This document shows, one piece after another, positions 18,945 to 27,747 of a DNA stretch of 42,807 nt. The notes under the pieces were generated by a model. That model saw nothing but the letters and a program-made list of their open reading frames with translations, was not told the origin of the DNA and searched no databases. A program made the position numbers and the translations under genes. Positions within the stretch are counted from its first letter, which is position 1, and each line of letters begins with the position of its first letter. Source of the DNA: Mediterranea sp. (in: CFB group bacteria) (GTDB taxonomy: Bacteria; Bacteroidota; Bacteroidia; Bacteroidales; Bacteroidaceae); NCBI GenBank assembly GCA_031259755.1, contig JAIRKY010000066.1:1-42807 (forward strand), in the 5' to 3' direction.

Positions 18945-21281
18945 ATGTATATCATGAGAAAGAAGAATATAATTATTTGTTTGTCCCTGATCTGGATAAT
19001 GGGCGTGAATGCACAATCTATCTGGAATCCCCAACACCTGAAAGAAGTTAAAGAGTCAATCCATAGACCGGCTTATGCAACCGCTTATCAGGCGTTGTTG
19101 GTTGAGGCCGATGAAATACTGATCAAAGAGCCTCTTTCGGTTATTATGAAAGAGAAAACTCCGGCGAGTGGAACAAAACACGACTATATGAGTCAGGCTC
19201 GTTATTTCTGGCCTGATCCGGCAAAGCCTGACGGATTGCCTTACATTCAACGGGATGGCGAATCAAATCCGGAGTTGGAGGAGCTTGACCGGATACGTTT
19301 GGGGACTTTTGCCGAGAGGGTAACGACATTGTCTTTGGCATGGTACTTCAGTGGAGATGAGCGATATGCTCAAAAAGCAACCGAACTGATTCGTGTATGG
19401 TTCTTTAATAAAGCGACCCGGATGAATCCGAACCTGAACTATGCTCAGGTAGTGTTTGGCCATTCTAATGATAAAGGTCGTTGTTATGGTGTGATCGATA
19501 CGTATTCTTTTGTGGAAATGCTCGATGCCGTGCAGTTGCTGGAGCGGTCTAAAGCATTTACTTCAAATGACAGTAAGAAACTGAAAGAATGGTTCAGCCG
19601 ATTATTGGATTGGATATTGACCAGTGAACAAGGCCGGCAAGAAGCAGATCAGAAAAACAATCACGCGGTAGCGTATGATGCACAAGTGATCGCTTTTGCA
19701 ATGTATGCCGGAAAAAAAGAAATAGCCGAACGTGTTATAAAGGAGTTTCCTGAAAAACGTATCTTTACTCAAATCGAACCTGACGGAAGACAACTACAAG
19801 AGTTAAGAAGAACCTTGGCTTTCGGGTATTCCCAATTCAATCTTCATCACATGATCGATATTTTCCTTATGGGACAGAAAATAGGGCTTTCCATCGATAA
19901 CTCCATATCCCCGGATGGCCGGAACTTCTATAAGGCGGTCGACTATATCACTCCGTATCTGGGAAAAGACCTGTCCCGGTGGCCTTATGAACAAATCAGC
20001 GATTGGGAAGGAAAACAGCAGGAGCTTTGTAAAGACCTCTATCGTATTTATATGTTTAATCCTGCCCGTACCGGTTACCTGCATTTATACAAAACACATA
20101 TCCGAAAGAATTGGAAAGATCGTTTTCATTTGCTTTATGTGAAGGCGGATGTTGCCGATCATGCCTTTGCATTCGCCACGGACCAATTAAAATATGCGAT
20201 GAAATGTACGGAAGAAGCCAAGAAATTGGCTGCAAACAAGAAATTGGTGAGTCCGCGTACAGTAGAAAAAGAAGGTAGTTTGCGTATCGTGCCTCCTCGT
20301 GACTGGTGTTCCGGGTTCTTCCCGGGAAGTTTATGGCAGATGTACGCATATAATCATGACAGCTATTGGCGTCAGGAAGCAGTAAGTTACACATGGCCCA
20401 TTGAAGAGATGAAGCGATATAAGGGTACACACGATTTAGGCTTTGTCATTTACAACTCTTTTGGGCAGGCCTACCGTTTAACGGGCGAAAGATCGTATAG
20501 AGATGTGGCTTTGCAAGCTGCCGGATCACTCGTATCCCGTTATCGTGATCAGGTGAAGGCCATCCGTTCGTGGGATCATAATAAAGACAAATGGGATTAT
20601 CCGGTGATTATAGATAATATGATGAATCTGGAACTTCTGTTCTGGGCAACAGCGGAGACCGGCGATTCCATCTATCATAAGATTGCGGTAAACCATGCCA
20701 ATACAACATTGAAGAATCATTTCCGTGACGACCATTCGTCGTATCATGTGGTGAGTTACGATACCATTACAGGTAATGTGGCGAAGAAAATAACTCATCA
20801 GGGCATTCATGATGAGTCTATCTGGAGTCGCGGACAGGCTTGGGGATTGTATGGCTATACGATGTGTTACCGTTTCACAAAAGATCCGGCATATTTAGAT
20901 CAGGCCGAGAAGATCGCCGGATTCTTTTTTAATTTGCCGGATTTACCTTCCGACCTGATCCCTTATTGGGACATGAAAGACCCTGCCATTCCGCAATCGC
21001 CGAGAGATGCTTCCGCAGCTGCGGTATTTGCTTCGGCGCTTTACGAACTGTCTGTTTATACTTCCGCATCTATGAGTAATACCTATAAGAAGTGGGCGGA
21101 TACCATCGTCGAAAACCTTGAAGCGCACTATCAGGCGGAACCTGGTACTGAAAAGGGCTTCTTACTCTTACATTCTACGGGTAATTATCCAAGTAATGAC
21201 GAAGTAGACGTACCTATATCATATTCGGATTATTACTATCTTGAAGCGCTGTTGCGTAAAATAGGGATCACTAATTACTAA
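18945..21281 (+). CDS. Bifunctional fusion: alginate-lyase-superfamily (PF05426, PL38-like) domain plus GH88 unsaturated glucuronyl hydrolase domain
   Basis: N-terminal YFWPDPAKPDGLPYIQRDGESNPE, KNNHAVAYDAQ, FGYSQFNLHH; C-terminal GH88 signatures RDWCSGFFPGSLW, THDLGFVIYNSFGQAYRLTG, DNMMNLELLFWATAETGD, ESIWSRGQAWGLYGYTMCYR. Start moved from 18912 because that codon lies in the putative -7 box. Confidence 0.85.
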   Translation: MYIMRKKNIIICLSLIWIMGVNAQSIWNPQHLKEVKESIHRPAYATAYQALLVEADEILIKEPLSVIMKEKTPASGTKHDYMSQARYFWPDPAKPDGLPYIQRDGESNPELEELDRIRLGTFAERVTTLSLAWYFSGDERYAQKATELIRVWFFNKATRMNPNLNYAQVVFGHSNDKGRCYGVIDTYSFVEMLDAVQLLERSKAFTSNDSKKLKEWFSRLLDWILTSEQGRQEADQKNNHAVAYDAQVIAFAMYAGKKEIAERVIKEFPEKRIFTQIEPDGRQLQELRRTLAFGYSQFNLHHMIDIFLMGQKIGLSIDNSISPDGRNFYKAVDYITPYLGKDLSRWPYEQISDWEGKQQELCKDLYRIYMFNPARTGYLHLYKTHIRKNWKDRFHLLYVKADVADHAFAFATDQLKYAMKCTEEAKKLAANKKLVSPRTVEKEGSLRIVPPRDWCSGFFPGSLWQMYAYNHDSYWRQEAVSYTWPIEEMKRYKGTHDLGFVIYNSFGQAYRLTGERSYRDVALQAAGSLVSRYRDQVKAIRSWDHNKDKWDYPVIIDNMMNLELLFWATAETGDSIYHKIAVNHANTTLKNHFRDDHSSYHVVSYDTITGNVAKKITHQGIHDESIWSRGQAWGLYGYTMCYRFTKDPAYLDQAEKIAGFFFNLPDLPSDLIPYWDMKDPAIPQSPRDASAAAVFASALYELSVYTSASMSNTYKKWADTIVENLEAHYQAEPGTEKGFLLLHSTGNYPSNDEVDVPISYSDYYYLEALLRKIGITNY

Positions 21282-21293
21282 TATTCTTGTCCG

Positions 21294-23720
21294 GTGAAAA
21301 ATATCTTTTCAGCATTGATTCTATGCAGTTGCTTTCTGTGCGAGGCGATTGCAGTCGTTGTACCTTCTTCGAACAAAATACGTTTAAATGAAGGTTGGGA
21401 GTTTGTTCGTCAGGATATGGGGAATGTCTGGGAAGTGATGCGTCCGGTACGTGCAGGACAGCCCGAATCTGTTCCGTTATGGACGGAAGTGACCCTTCCG
21501 CATTGTTTCAATGCAGAAGATGCGGTTGATCCTGATGTGAATTATTATCAGGGTGCGGGTTGGTATCGTACTTGTCTTGAGCTTGATAATCCCTATTCCG
21601 GTGGTCGTACTCTATTGGAGTTTGAAGGCGCGGGGCAGCGTTCGGAAATCTATGTATATACAACCAAGGTCGGTGGCCATGTGGGTGGTTATGATGGCTG
21701 GAAAGTGGATATTACCGACGCAGTCAAGGCTTTCACTCAAACCGAAGCTTATCGAAAACAGTTTAAGGGGAAAATACCTGTCGCTGTGCGTTGCGATAAT
21801 CTCCGGGATACGGAGACTATACCGTCGGATATGTCCGACTTCAATTTGTATGGCGGCCTTTATCGTTATGTGAATCTTATTTATACCCCTGAAGTTTCCT
21901 TTGACCGGATCAAGATCAGCCCATCGGTCGATTCAACGGGAAAGAAAGGCCGCTTGGAAGTGGTTGCTTCATTCTATAATCCGACAGTTAGTATAGCTGC
22001 CGGAACAATAACAGTCGTCATCAAATCACCGGATGGGAAGGAGATTTTCCGCGATCATGCGAAGCGATCATTTCAGACAGAAGCTATACTTACCAATATT
22101 AATATCAATAAACCGGTCTTGTGGGATGTAGACCGTCCACAATTATACGCTTGTGAGGTTACACTCGAGATCAACGGGCAGGTGATCAAAGCGGAAGACC
22201 GTTTTGGATTCCGCCATTTTGAGTTTGTTGAAAAGGGCCCGTTTCTGTTGAATGGCCGCCGGATATTGTTGAAAGGTACACATCGCCATGAAGACCATGC
22301 CGGATCAGGCGCGGCGCTCACCGAAGAGTTAATGATCAAAGAGATGAAACTCATCAAAGATATGGGTGCAAACTTTATTCGTCTGGGACACTATCAACAG
22401 TCTGATATTGTGTTGCGTCTGTGCGATGAATTGGGGCTTTTAGTATGGGAGGAAATTCCCTGGTGTCGTGGCGGACTTGGCGGAGAACGTTATAAAGAAC
22501 AAGCTCGCCGGATGTTGACCCACATGATCGGGCAACATTATAACCACCCCTCTATTGTGCTTTGGGGGTTGGGTAATGAAAACGATTGGCCCGGTGATTT
22601 CGATTACTTTGATGAAAAAGCTATTCGCGTTTTCATGAAAGAATTGCATGACTTGTCGCATCAATTGGATAATAGCCGGTTGACTGCGATCCGTCGCTGT
22701 GAGTTTTGTAAAGACATTATAGACGTGTATTCACCGACAATTTGGGCGGGTTGGTACAGCCGTACATTCAAAGACTATCGTGAAATGAACGATAAAGGAT
22801 TCGAGGGCGCCACGCGCTTCTTCCATGCCGAATGGGGTGGCGACAGTCATGCCCGCCGGCACAACGAAGATGATTTTGCCACGCTCGGCAATGCAGCTAA
22901 AAACGGTGACTGGTCGGAATCATATATCGTCCGTTTGTTTGATTGGTATCTGAAAGAACAAGAAAATATGCCTGACCTGACCGGCTCGGCTTTCTGGACT
23001 TTCAAGGATTTCTCTACGCCTTTGCGCCCTGAGAATCCGGTGCCTTATGTGAACCAGAAAGGTGTCGTTGAACGCGATCTGACGCCTAAAGAAAGTTATT
23101 ATGTCGTTCAATCTTATTGGGGCAGGGAACCAGTGGTTCATATCTATGGACATACCTGGCCTGTGCGTTGGGGCGAAAAAGGAGAGAAGAAAGAAGTGCT
23201 GGTGTATTCCAACTGTCCCGAAGTGGAACTCTTTGTTAACGGTATATCTCAGGGAAAGAAGAAAAGGAACAGTCAGGACTTTCCAGCAGCCGGCTTGCGT
23301 TGGGAGATCGTTTACAAAGCAGGAGCCAACACACTGCATGCTGTCGGCATAAACAAGAAACACCGGATTTCCGATAAGATCATACAGGAGTATCAAACCG
23401 AGAAATGGGGCGCACCGTCACGAATAACCTTATCGCACACCTCCCTCGATCGTGATACCGTCTTGATACAAGCAGAGATCAAAGATACGAATGGCATACG
23501 TTGTCTGGACGCCCAGGCATATATTGAGTTTAGTTTGGCAGGTGGTGGAAAACTTGTTCAGAACCGGGGAACATCAACAGGCTCCCGTAAAGTTCAGGCG
23601 TATAATGGGCGGGCGTACATAAAGGCTGTGAGAACGGATAAAATTGTTGTGTGCGCACACCTTTTGTCGGAAACAGGTATTCAAGCCTCTGAATTTATCA
23701 CCATATTTGCCGGTGAATAA
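21294..23720 (+). CDS. Glycoside hydrolase family 2 (beta-galactosidase/beta-glucuronidase-like)
   Basis: RLNEGWEFVRQD, LLKGTHRHEDHAGSG, acid/base region VLWGLGNENDWPGDF, nucleophile region RFFHAEWGGDSHAR; signal peptide; GTG start. Confidence 0.92.
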   Translation: MKNIFSALILCSCFLCEAIAVVVPSSNKIRLNEGWEFVRQDMGNVWEVMRPVRAGQPESVPLWTEVTLPHCFNAEDAVDPDVNYYQGAGWYRTCLELDNPYSGGRTLLEFEGAGQRSEIYVYTTKVGGHVGGYDGWKVDITDAVKAFTQTEAYRKQFKGKIPVAVRCDNLRDTETIPSDMSDFNLYGGLYRYVNLIYTPEVSFDRIKISPSVDSTGKKGRLEVVASFYNPTVSIAAGTITVVIKSPDGKEIFRDHAKRSFQTEAILTNININKPVLWDVDRPQLYACEVTLEINGQVIKAEDRFGFRHFEFVEKGPFLLNGRRILLKGTHRHEDHAGSGAALTEELMIKEMKLIKDMGANFIRLGHYQQSDIVLRLCDELGLLVWEEIPWCRGGLGGERYKEQARRMLTHMIGQHYNHPSIVLWGLGNENDWPGDFDYFDEKAIRVFMKELHDLSHQLDNSRLTAIRRCEFCKDIIDVYSPTIWAGWYSRTFKDYREMNDKGFEGATRFFHAEWGGDSHARRHNEDDFATLGNAAKNGDWSESYIVRLFDWYLKEQENMPDLTGSAFWTFKDFSTPLRPENPVPYVNQKGVVERDLTPKESYYVVQSYWGREPVVHIYGHTWPVRWGEKGEKKEVLVYSNCPEVELFVNGISQGKKKRNSQDFPAAGLRWEIVYKAGANTLHAVGINKKHRISDKIIQEYQTEKWGAPSRITLSHTSLDRDTVLIQAEIKDTNGIRCLDAQAYIEFSLAGGGKLVQNRGTSTGSRKVQAYNGRAYIKAVRTDKIVVCAHLLSETGIQASEFITIFAGE

Positions 23721-23728
23721 CAGCTAAT

Positions 23729-24178
23729 CTATTCTAAAAGTTCTTTTACTTTAGCTGAGATGGTGCGTCCTTCGGCCAGTCCGGCAAGCTTTTTGGAAGC
23801 TATACCCATAACTTTACCCATGTCTTTGCCATCTTTTGCGCCGGTTTCGGTTATAATTTCTTTCAGGGCTGCTTCGAGTTCTTCCGCGCTTAGTTGTTTC
23901 GGAAGATAAGTCTCCATAACGGCAACCTGTGCCAGTTCGGCATTAGCAAGTTCCTGGCGTCCTTGTTCCGCATAGATTTGAGCGGAGTCTTTACCTTGTT
24001 TCACCAACTTCTGAATAATCTTCACCGCAGTTTCGTCGCTCAGTTCGTCGTTTGCTCCCGGAGCGGTTTTTGCTTCGATGAAGTACTTCTTTACGTTTCT
24101 CAAAGTTTCGAGGGCTACTTTGTCTTTAGCCTTCATCGCGTTTTTAATGTCTTCGCTGACTTTATCAAATAAATTCAT
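23729..24178 (-). CDS. GatB/YqeY domain protein
   Basis: MNLFDKVSEDIKNAMKAKDKVALETLRNVKKYFIEAKT; YLPKQLSAEELEAALKEII; GKDMGKVMGIASKKLAGLAEGRTISAKVKELL. Confidence 0.92.
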   Translation of the reverse strand: MNLFDKVSEDIKNAMKAKDKVALETLRNVKKYFIEAKTAPGANDELSDETAVKIIQKLVKQGKDSAQIYAEQGRQELANAELAQVAVMETYLPKQLSAEELEAALKEIITETGAKDGKDMGKVMGIASKKLAGLAEGRTISAKVKELLE

Positions 24179-24211
24179 TTGAGTTTATAGTTTTAAGTTT
24201 ATAGTTTTGGG

Positions 24212-25504
24212 TTACCATGTGGGCGAGGTTTCAGTTTCTCCGTCGCTTTTCGTGGGGTTGGTAGCTTTGGTTCGTATTCTTTCGAGGGTGATTTTGTCAC
24301 GGCAGTAGGTCGGTGAGTTTTCTACCATGGCAATGACCTCGTCATTGTCTATATCTTCAGGTGTGAAGAGATAGATATGGCGGCGTTTTTTTTGCGGATA
24401 TTTGCTGTTGATATCCTTTCCGTAATACACCATCCGGCGATTCCGTTTCATATCTTCTTCCTCTTCCAACTCCGCCATGCGTTTCTGCTCTTCAGCAGTA
24501 CGTTGTGTGATGCGATCGTCCATCTCTTTAATATGGATATCCTGAATGCCGAAACCGGTAGCAAGTAAAGTGATCTTTACTTTTTGTTCCAACTTATCAT
24601 CGATAGCCATGCCGAATTTAGTTTCGAAGTCGCGACTGAACCGATTCATGAATTCTTTTATCTCGTCCATTTCACTCATCATCAGCTTGTGTTGTGAGCT
24701 ATAGGAAATATTGAGTAATACTTTCTTGGAGTTGAAAATGTCGTTGTTGTTCAATAACGGTGAATGTTGAGCGTTCTGAATCGCCAGACTGACACGGTTT
24801 CCTCCTTCGCCATATCCGGTACTCATAATCGCTACGCCGCCATCTTTCAATACGGTTTTTACATCGTTGAAGTCGAGATTTACCTTTCCGTGTAGTGTAA
24901 TGATCTCGGCAATGCTCTTTGCCGCTATCGAAAGCGTATCGTCCGCTTTATCGAAAGCATCGTCGACGGATAGCTCGCTGTAGATTTCGCTTAGCTTCTC
25001 GTTGTTGATAACCAATAGAGCGTCTACGTATTTGCTGATCTCTTCTACACCATCCAGCGCTTGGTCGATCTTTTTATCACCCTCCCAACTGAATGGAATA
25101 GTGACAATACCAATCGTCAGAATGTCCATCTCCTTAGCCGTTTTTGCAATGACAGGTGCAGCTCCTGTGCCTGTACCACCTCCCATGCCGGCAGTGATAA
25201 ACACCATTTTAGTGCCATCGTTCAACATATTACGGATGTCTTCAATACTTTCTTCGGCAGCCTGTCGAGCACGTGCAGGACGGTTCCCGGCGCCTAAACC
25301 TTCCTTGCCGAGTTGTAGTTTTACAGGTACAGGAGAACTTTTCAATGCCTGATTATCCGTGTTGCACAATACAAACGTTACGTTATGTATACCTTCACGA
25401 TACATGTGGTTGACAGCGTTACCTCCACCTCCTCCAACACCAATTACTTTGATGATCTTCGGAGAGTCTGTCGGAAATTCGAATGGTACTATTTTGTCTG
25501 CCAT
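24212..25504 (-). CDS. ftsZ: Cell division protein FtsZ
   Basis: IKVIGVGGGGGNAVNHMYREGI, tubulin signature GGGTGTGAAPVIAKTAKE. Confidence 0.97.
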   Translation of the reverse strand: MADKIVPFEFPTDSPKIIKVIGVGGGGGNAVNHMYREGIHNVTFVLCNTDNQALKSSPVPVKLQLGKEGLGAGNRPARARQAAEESIEDIRNMLNDGTKMVFITAGMGGGTGTGAAPVIAKTAKEMDILTIGIVTIPFSWEGDKKIDQALDGVEEISKYVDALLVINNEKLSEIYSELSVDDAFDKADDTLSIAAKSIAEIITLHGKVNLDFNDVKTVLKDGGVAIMSTGYGEGGNRVSLAIQNAQHSPLLNNNDIFNSKKVLLNISYSSQHKLMMSEMDEIKEFMNRFSRDFETKFGMAIDDKLEQKVKITLLATGFGIQDIHIKEMDDRITQRTAEEQKRMAELEEEEDMKRNRRMVYYGKDINSKYPQKKRRHIYLFTPEDIDNDEVIAMVENSPTYCRDKITLERIRTKATNPTKSDGETETSPTW

Positions 25505-25586
25505 ACTATTTAAGTTTATAGTTTTGAGTAGCCTGAGGTTTATATAGATATCTGTTTACATAGTAACTTCAATCGTAAATTGTAAA

Positions 25587-26978
25587 TCATTTCATTTCTT
25601 CGTCGGAGAAAATTTCGTTCGACAACTTGTTGATTGCAGATTTGAACCACTCGGAGTGGTTCTTCTTTTCTTCCCGTTTACGCTTTTTCTCTTCTTCCTT
25701 TTTGCGTTTCTCTTTTTCTTCCTTTTTCTTCTTTTCCTCGCGGGCTATTTCCTCTAGTCTATGTAGTTCCATGTCATCGTCGAATAATCCTTTCGACGGA
25801 TCGTTCGGTTCTTCGGCTTTCGGCTGGTAACAGTATTCCGTTCCAGAAACAAGTAATCCGAAGAGCGTGTTTTGCGTTCCATCTTTCAGATCGGTATATT
25901 CTTGTGATTTCACGTCATAATGCGGCGCACTTGCTATTCTGATCTTTTCCGTCTCACTCTTTCTACGGATCAGTTCATCCATATTCCTCAGGTTTGAACC
26001 CCCGCCTGTGATTACGATGCCCGATAGTAGCTTATCGGTATAACCCGAAAGTTTGATCTGATTCGATACGTTTGCTGCAATTTCTTCCGCCCGGGCTTCG
26101 ATCACATCATTCAGCATATAAAGCTCTACGGTCGTTTGACTATCTTCCGATTGTACGGTTTCCGGTTTTTCCGCTTCTGTTTCGTGGTCAAATATGGCAT
26201 TCCCATATTTAATCTTCAGCTTTTCAGCCTCTTGCTCTTCCATGCGCAGTGATGTAATGTCGCGGGTGATATTGTTTCCTCCCAATGGGATCACAGACAG
26301 GAAGCGTAAGATGTTGTTCTTGTAAACAGATACTGTTGTGGTTTCGGCCCCAAGATCAACCAATGCACATCCGGTGCGCATCTCATTTTCTGTAAGTACA
26401 GCCTTTGCCGTAACGAGCGGAGAGGGAAACATATCAGCTATTTCAATCTTTGCCTGAGAAAAACAACGTTCCAGATTCTTTCTGATGGTTGTCCGTGCCA
26501 CAATGTTCATGAAGCGTCCTTCGATATAGTTCGCAGGTATCCCGACAGGTTCTGCCTGTAGGATGTTCCCTACTTTATATTCTTGTGGCACAACATCCAG
26601 AATCTCCATATCTTCCGAAACTACACTCCGGTTTTCGTCACAGATTGCGTCAATCAGTTCTGGAGAGATAACCGTTTCATCTTCCAGCTCACGCGTCACA
26701 GTGTGCTTTACGGTATGCAACGACTGTCCGCTGATTCCTACATATACCTTGCCGACAGAACAGTTTAGTGAACTTTCCAACTTGTTGATGATGGATGTCA
26801 GGCTCTGGACCGTTTTATTCAGCTTGAAGATCATACCTTTGCGGATAAAAGAAGAAGAATCCTCTTTTGCCCGAGCCAGAATCTGGATGCTACCATCGCT
26901 ATTTTTCCTTCCTGCTATTCCTGCTATTTTTGAAGAGCCAATCTCGATAGCAGCGATAAAATCTGTAGTTGACACCAT
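25587..26978 (-). CDS. ftsA: Cell division protein FtsA
   Basis: TDFIAAIEIGSSKIAGIAGRK, CALVDLGAETTTVSVYKN, GIVITGGGSNLRNMDEL; adjacent to ftsZ. Confidence 0.95.
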   Translation of the reverse strand: MVSTTDFIAAIEIGSSKIAGIAGRKNSDGSIQILARAKEDSSSFIRKGMIFKLNKTVQSLTSIINKLESSLNCSVGKVYVGISGQSLHTVKHTVTRELEDETVISPELIDAICDENRSVVSEDMEILDVVPQEYKVGNILQAEPVGIPANYIEGRFMNIVARTTIRKNLERCFSQAKIEIADMFPSPLVTAKAVLTENEMRTGCALVDLGAETTTVSVYKNNILRFLSVIPLGGNNITRDITSLRMEEQEAEKLKIKYGNAIFDHETEAEKPETVQSEDSQTTVELYMLNDVIEARAEEIAANVSNQIKLSGYTDKLLSGIVITGGGSNLRNMDELIRRKSETEKIRIASAPHYDVKSQEYTDLKDGTQNTLFGLLVSGTEYCYQPKAEEPNDPSKGLFDDDMELHRLEEIAREEKKKKEEKEKRKKEEEKKRKREEKKNHSEWFKSAINKLSNEIFSDEEMK

Positions 26979-27003
26979 ATATTTAAGTTTATAAGTTATA
27001 AAG

Positions 27004-27747
27004 CTATTTTTCTTTTTTCTTTGTACAAATGATCTGGTTATCGAATTCTACGTTAATTCGTTCGTACTTGTTCCACCCCACTTTGTTCAATCCCTTTTGA
27101 TAAAACTTCTTCAGGCGGCTTAGTTTACTTTCATAGTTATCCATCTTTCCGAGGAATACGATATGGTCGCCAACTCGTGGAACCAACTCGATCTCTCTTC
27201 CTTTCAGAATGTTGATCTGTTCGATCTGAGCACTCCAGAACTTATTCTTTTGCAAAAATAAAGCAAACTCGTGTAAATCCGTCAATGCAAACGATTTTTC
27301 AACATTTCCGGTCACAACAGGCAGGTGAGCAATGCATTTTGTTTCGGGCGACATAATGGTTCCTTTGTTATCGACAAAGTAATTCTCGCCGTTCTTACCG
27401 AATACCCGTAAGACAGGTACCCGCTGAGTAACTTCTACGTAGAGTTTGCCTCCGGGAGTTTTATAACACTCCACCCTATCAATCAATGAATGTTTGACCA
27501 ATATCTCTTCCAATACTTTCAGATCGACTTCTTCCGTCTTCTTACCGATAGGGTTGGCGCCATGCTTTGACAGGATGGAAGTAACTTCATTCTTAGTGAT
27601 GAAACCGACGTTAATCGAATCCTTGATAACCAAATCGATATCCTGACAAACCAGATCGGCCGGTCTGACATTAAATGCCGTGATGGCTAAAACTAGGTAG
27701 GCCAGAATCACCAACATCACTATTGATAGAAGTATTCTTTTTATCAT
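27004..27747 (-). CDS. ftsQ: Cell division protein FtsQ/DivIB
   Basis: N-terminal TM, POTRA-like VEVTQRVPVLRVFGKNGENYFVDNKGTIM; position between murC and ftsA. Confidence 0.88.
   Translation of the reverse strand: MIKRILLSIVMLVILAYLVLAITAFNVRPADLVCQDIDLVIKDSINVGFITKNEVTSILSKHGANPIGKKTEEVDLKVLEEILVKHSLIDRVECYKTPGGKLYVEVTQRVPVLRVFGKNGENYFVDNKGTIMSPETKCIAHLPVVTGNVEKSFALTDLHEFALFLQKNKFWSAQIEQINILKGREIELVPRVGDHIVFLGKMDNYESKLSRLKKFYQKGLNKVGWNKYERINVEFDNQIICTKKKEK

Noticed and set aside
22920-23396. 158-aa minus-strand ORF inside the GH2 gene
   Set aside because: Shadow ORF antisense to a conserved catalytic protein; no domain recognised.
26563-26994. 143-aa plus-strand ORF inside ftsA (and similar ORFs in murC, murG, ftsW, murE)
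   Set aside because: Antisense reading frames of well-supported dcw genes with no independent coding evidence.
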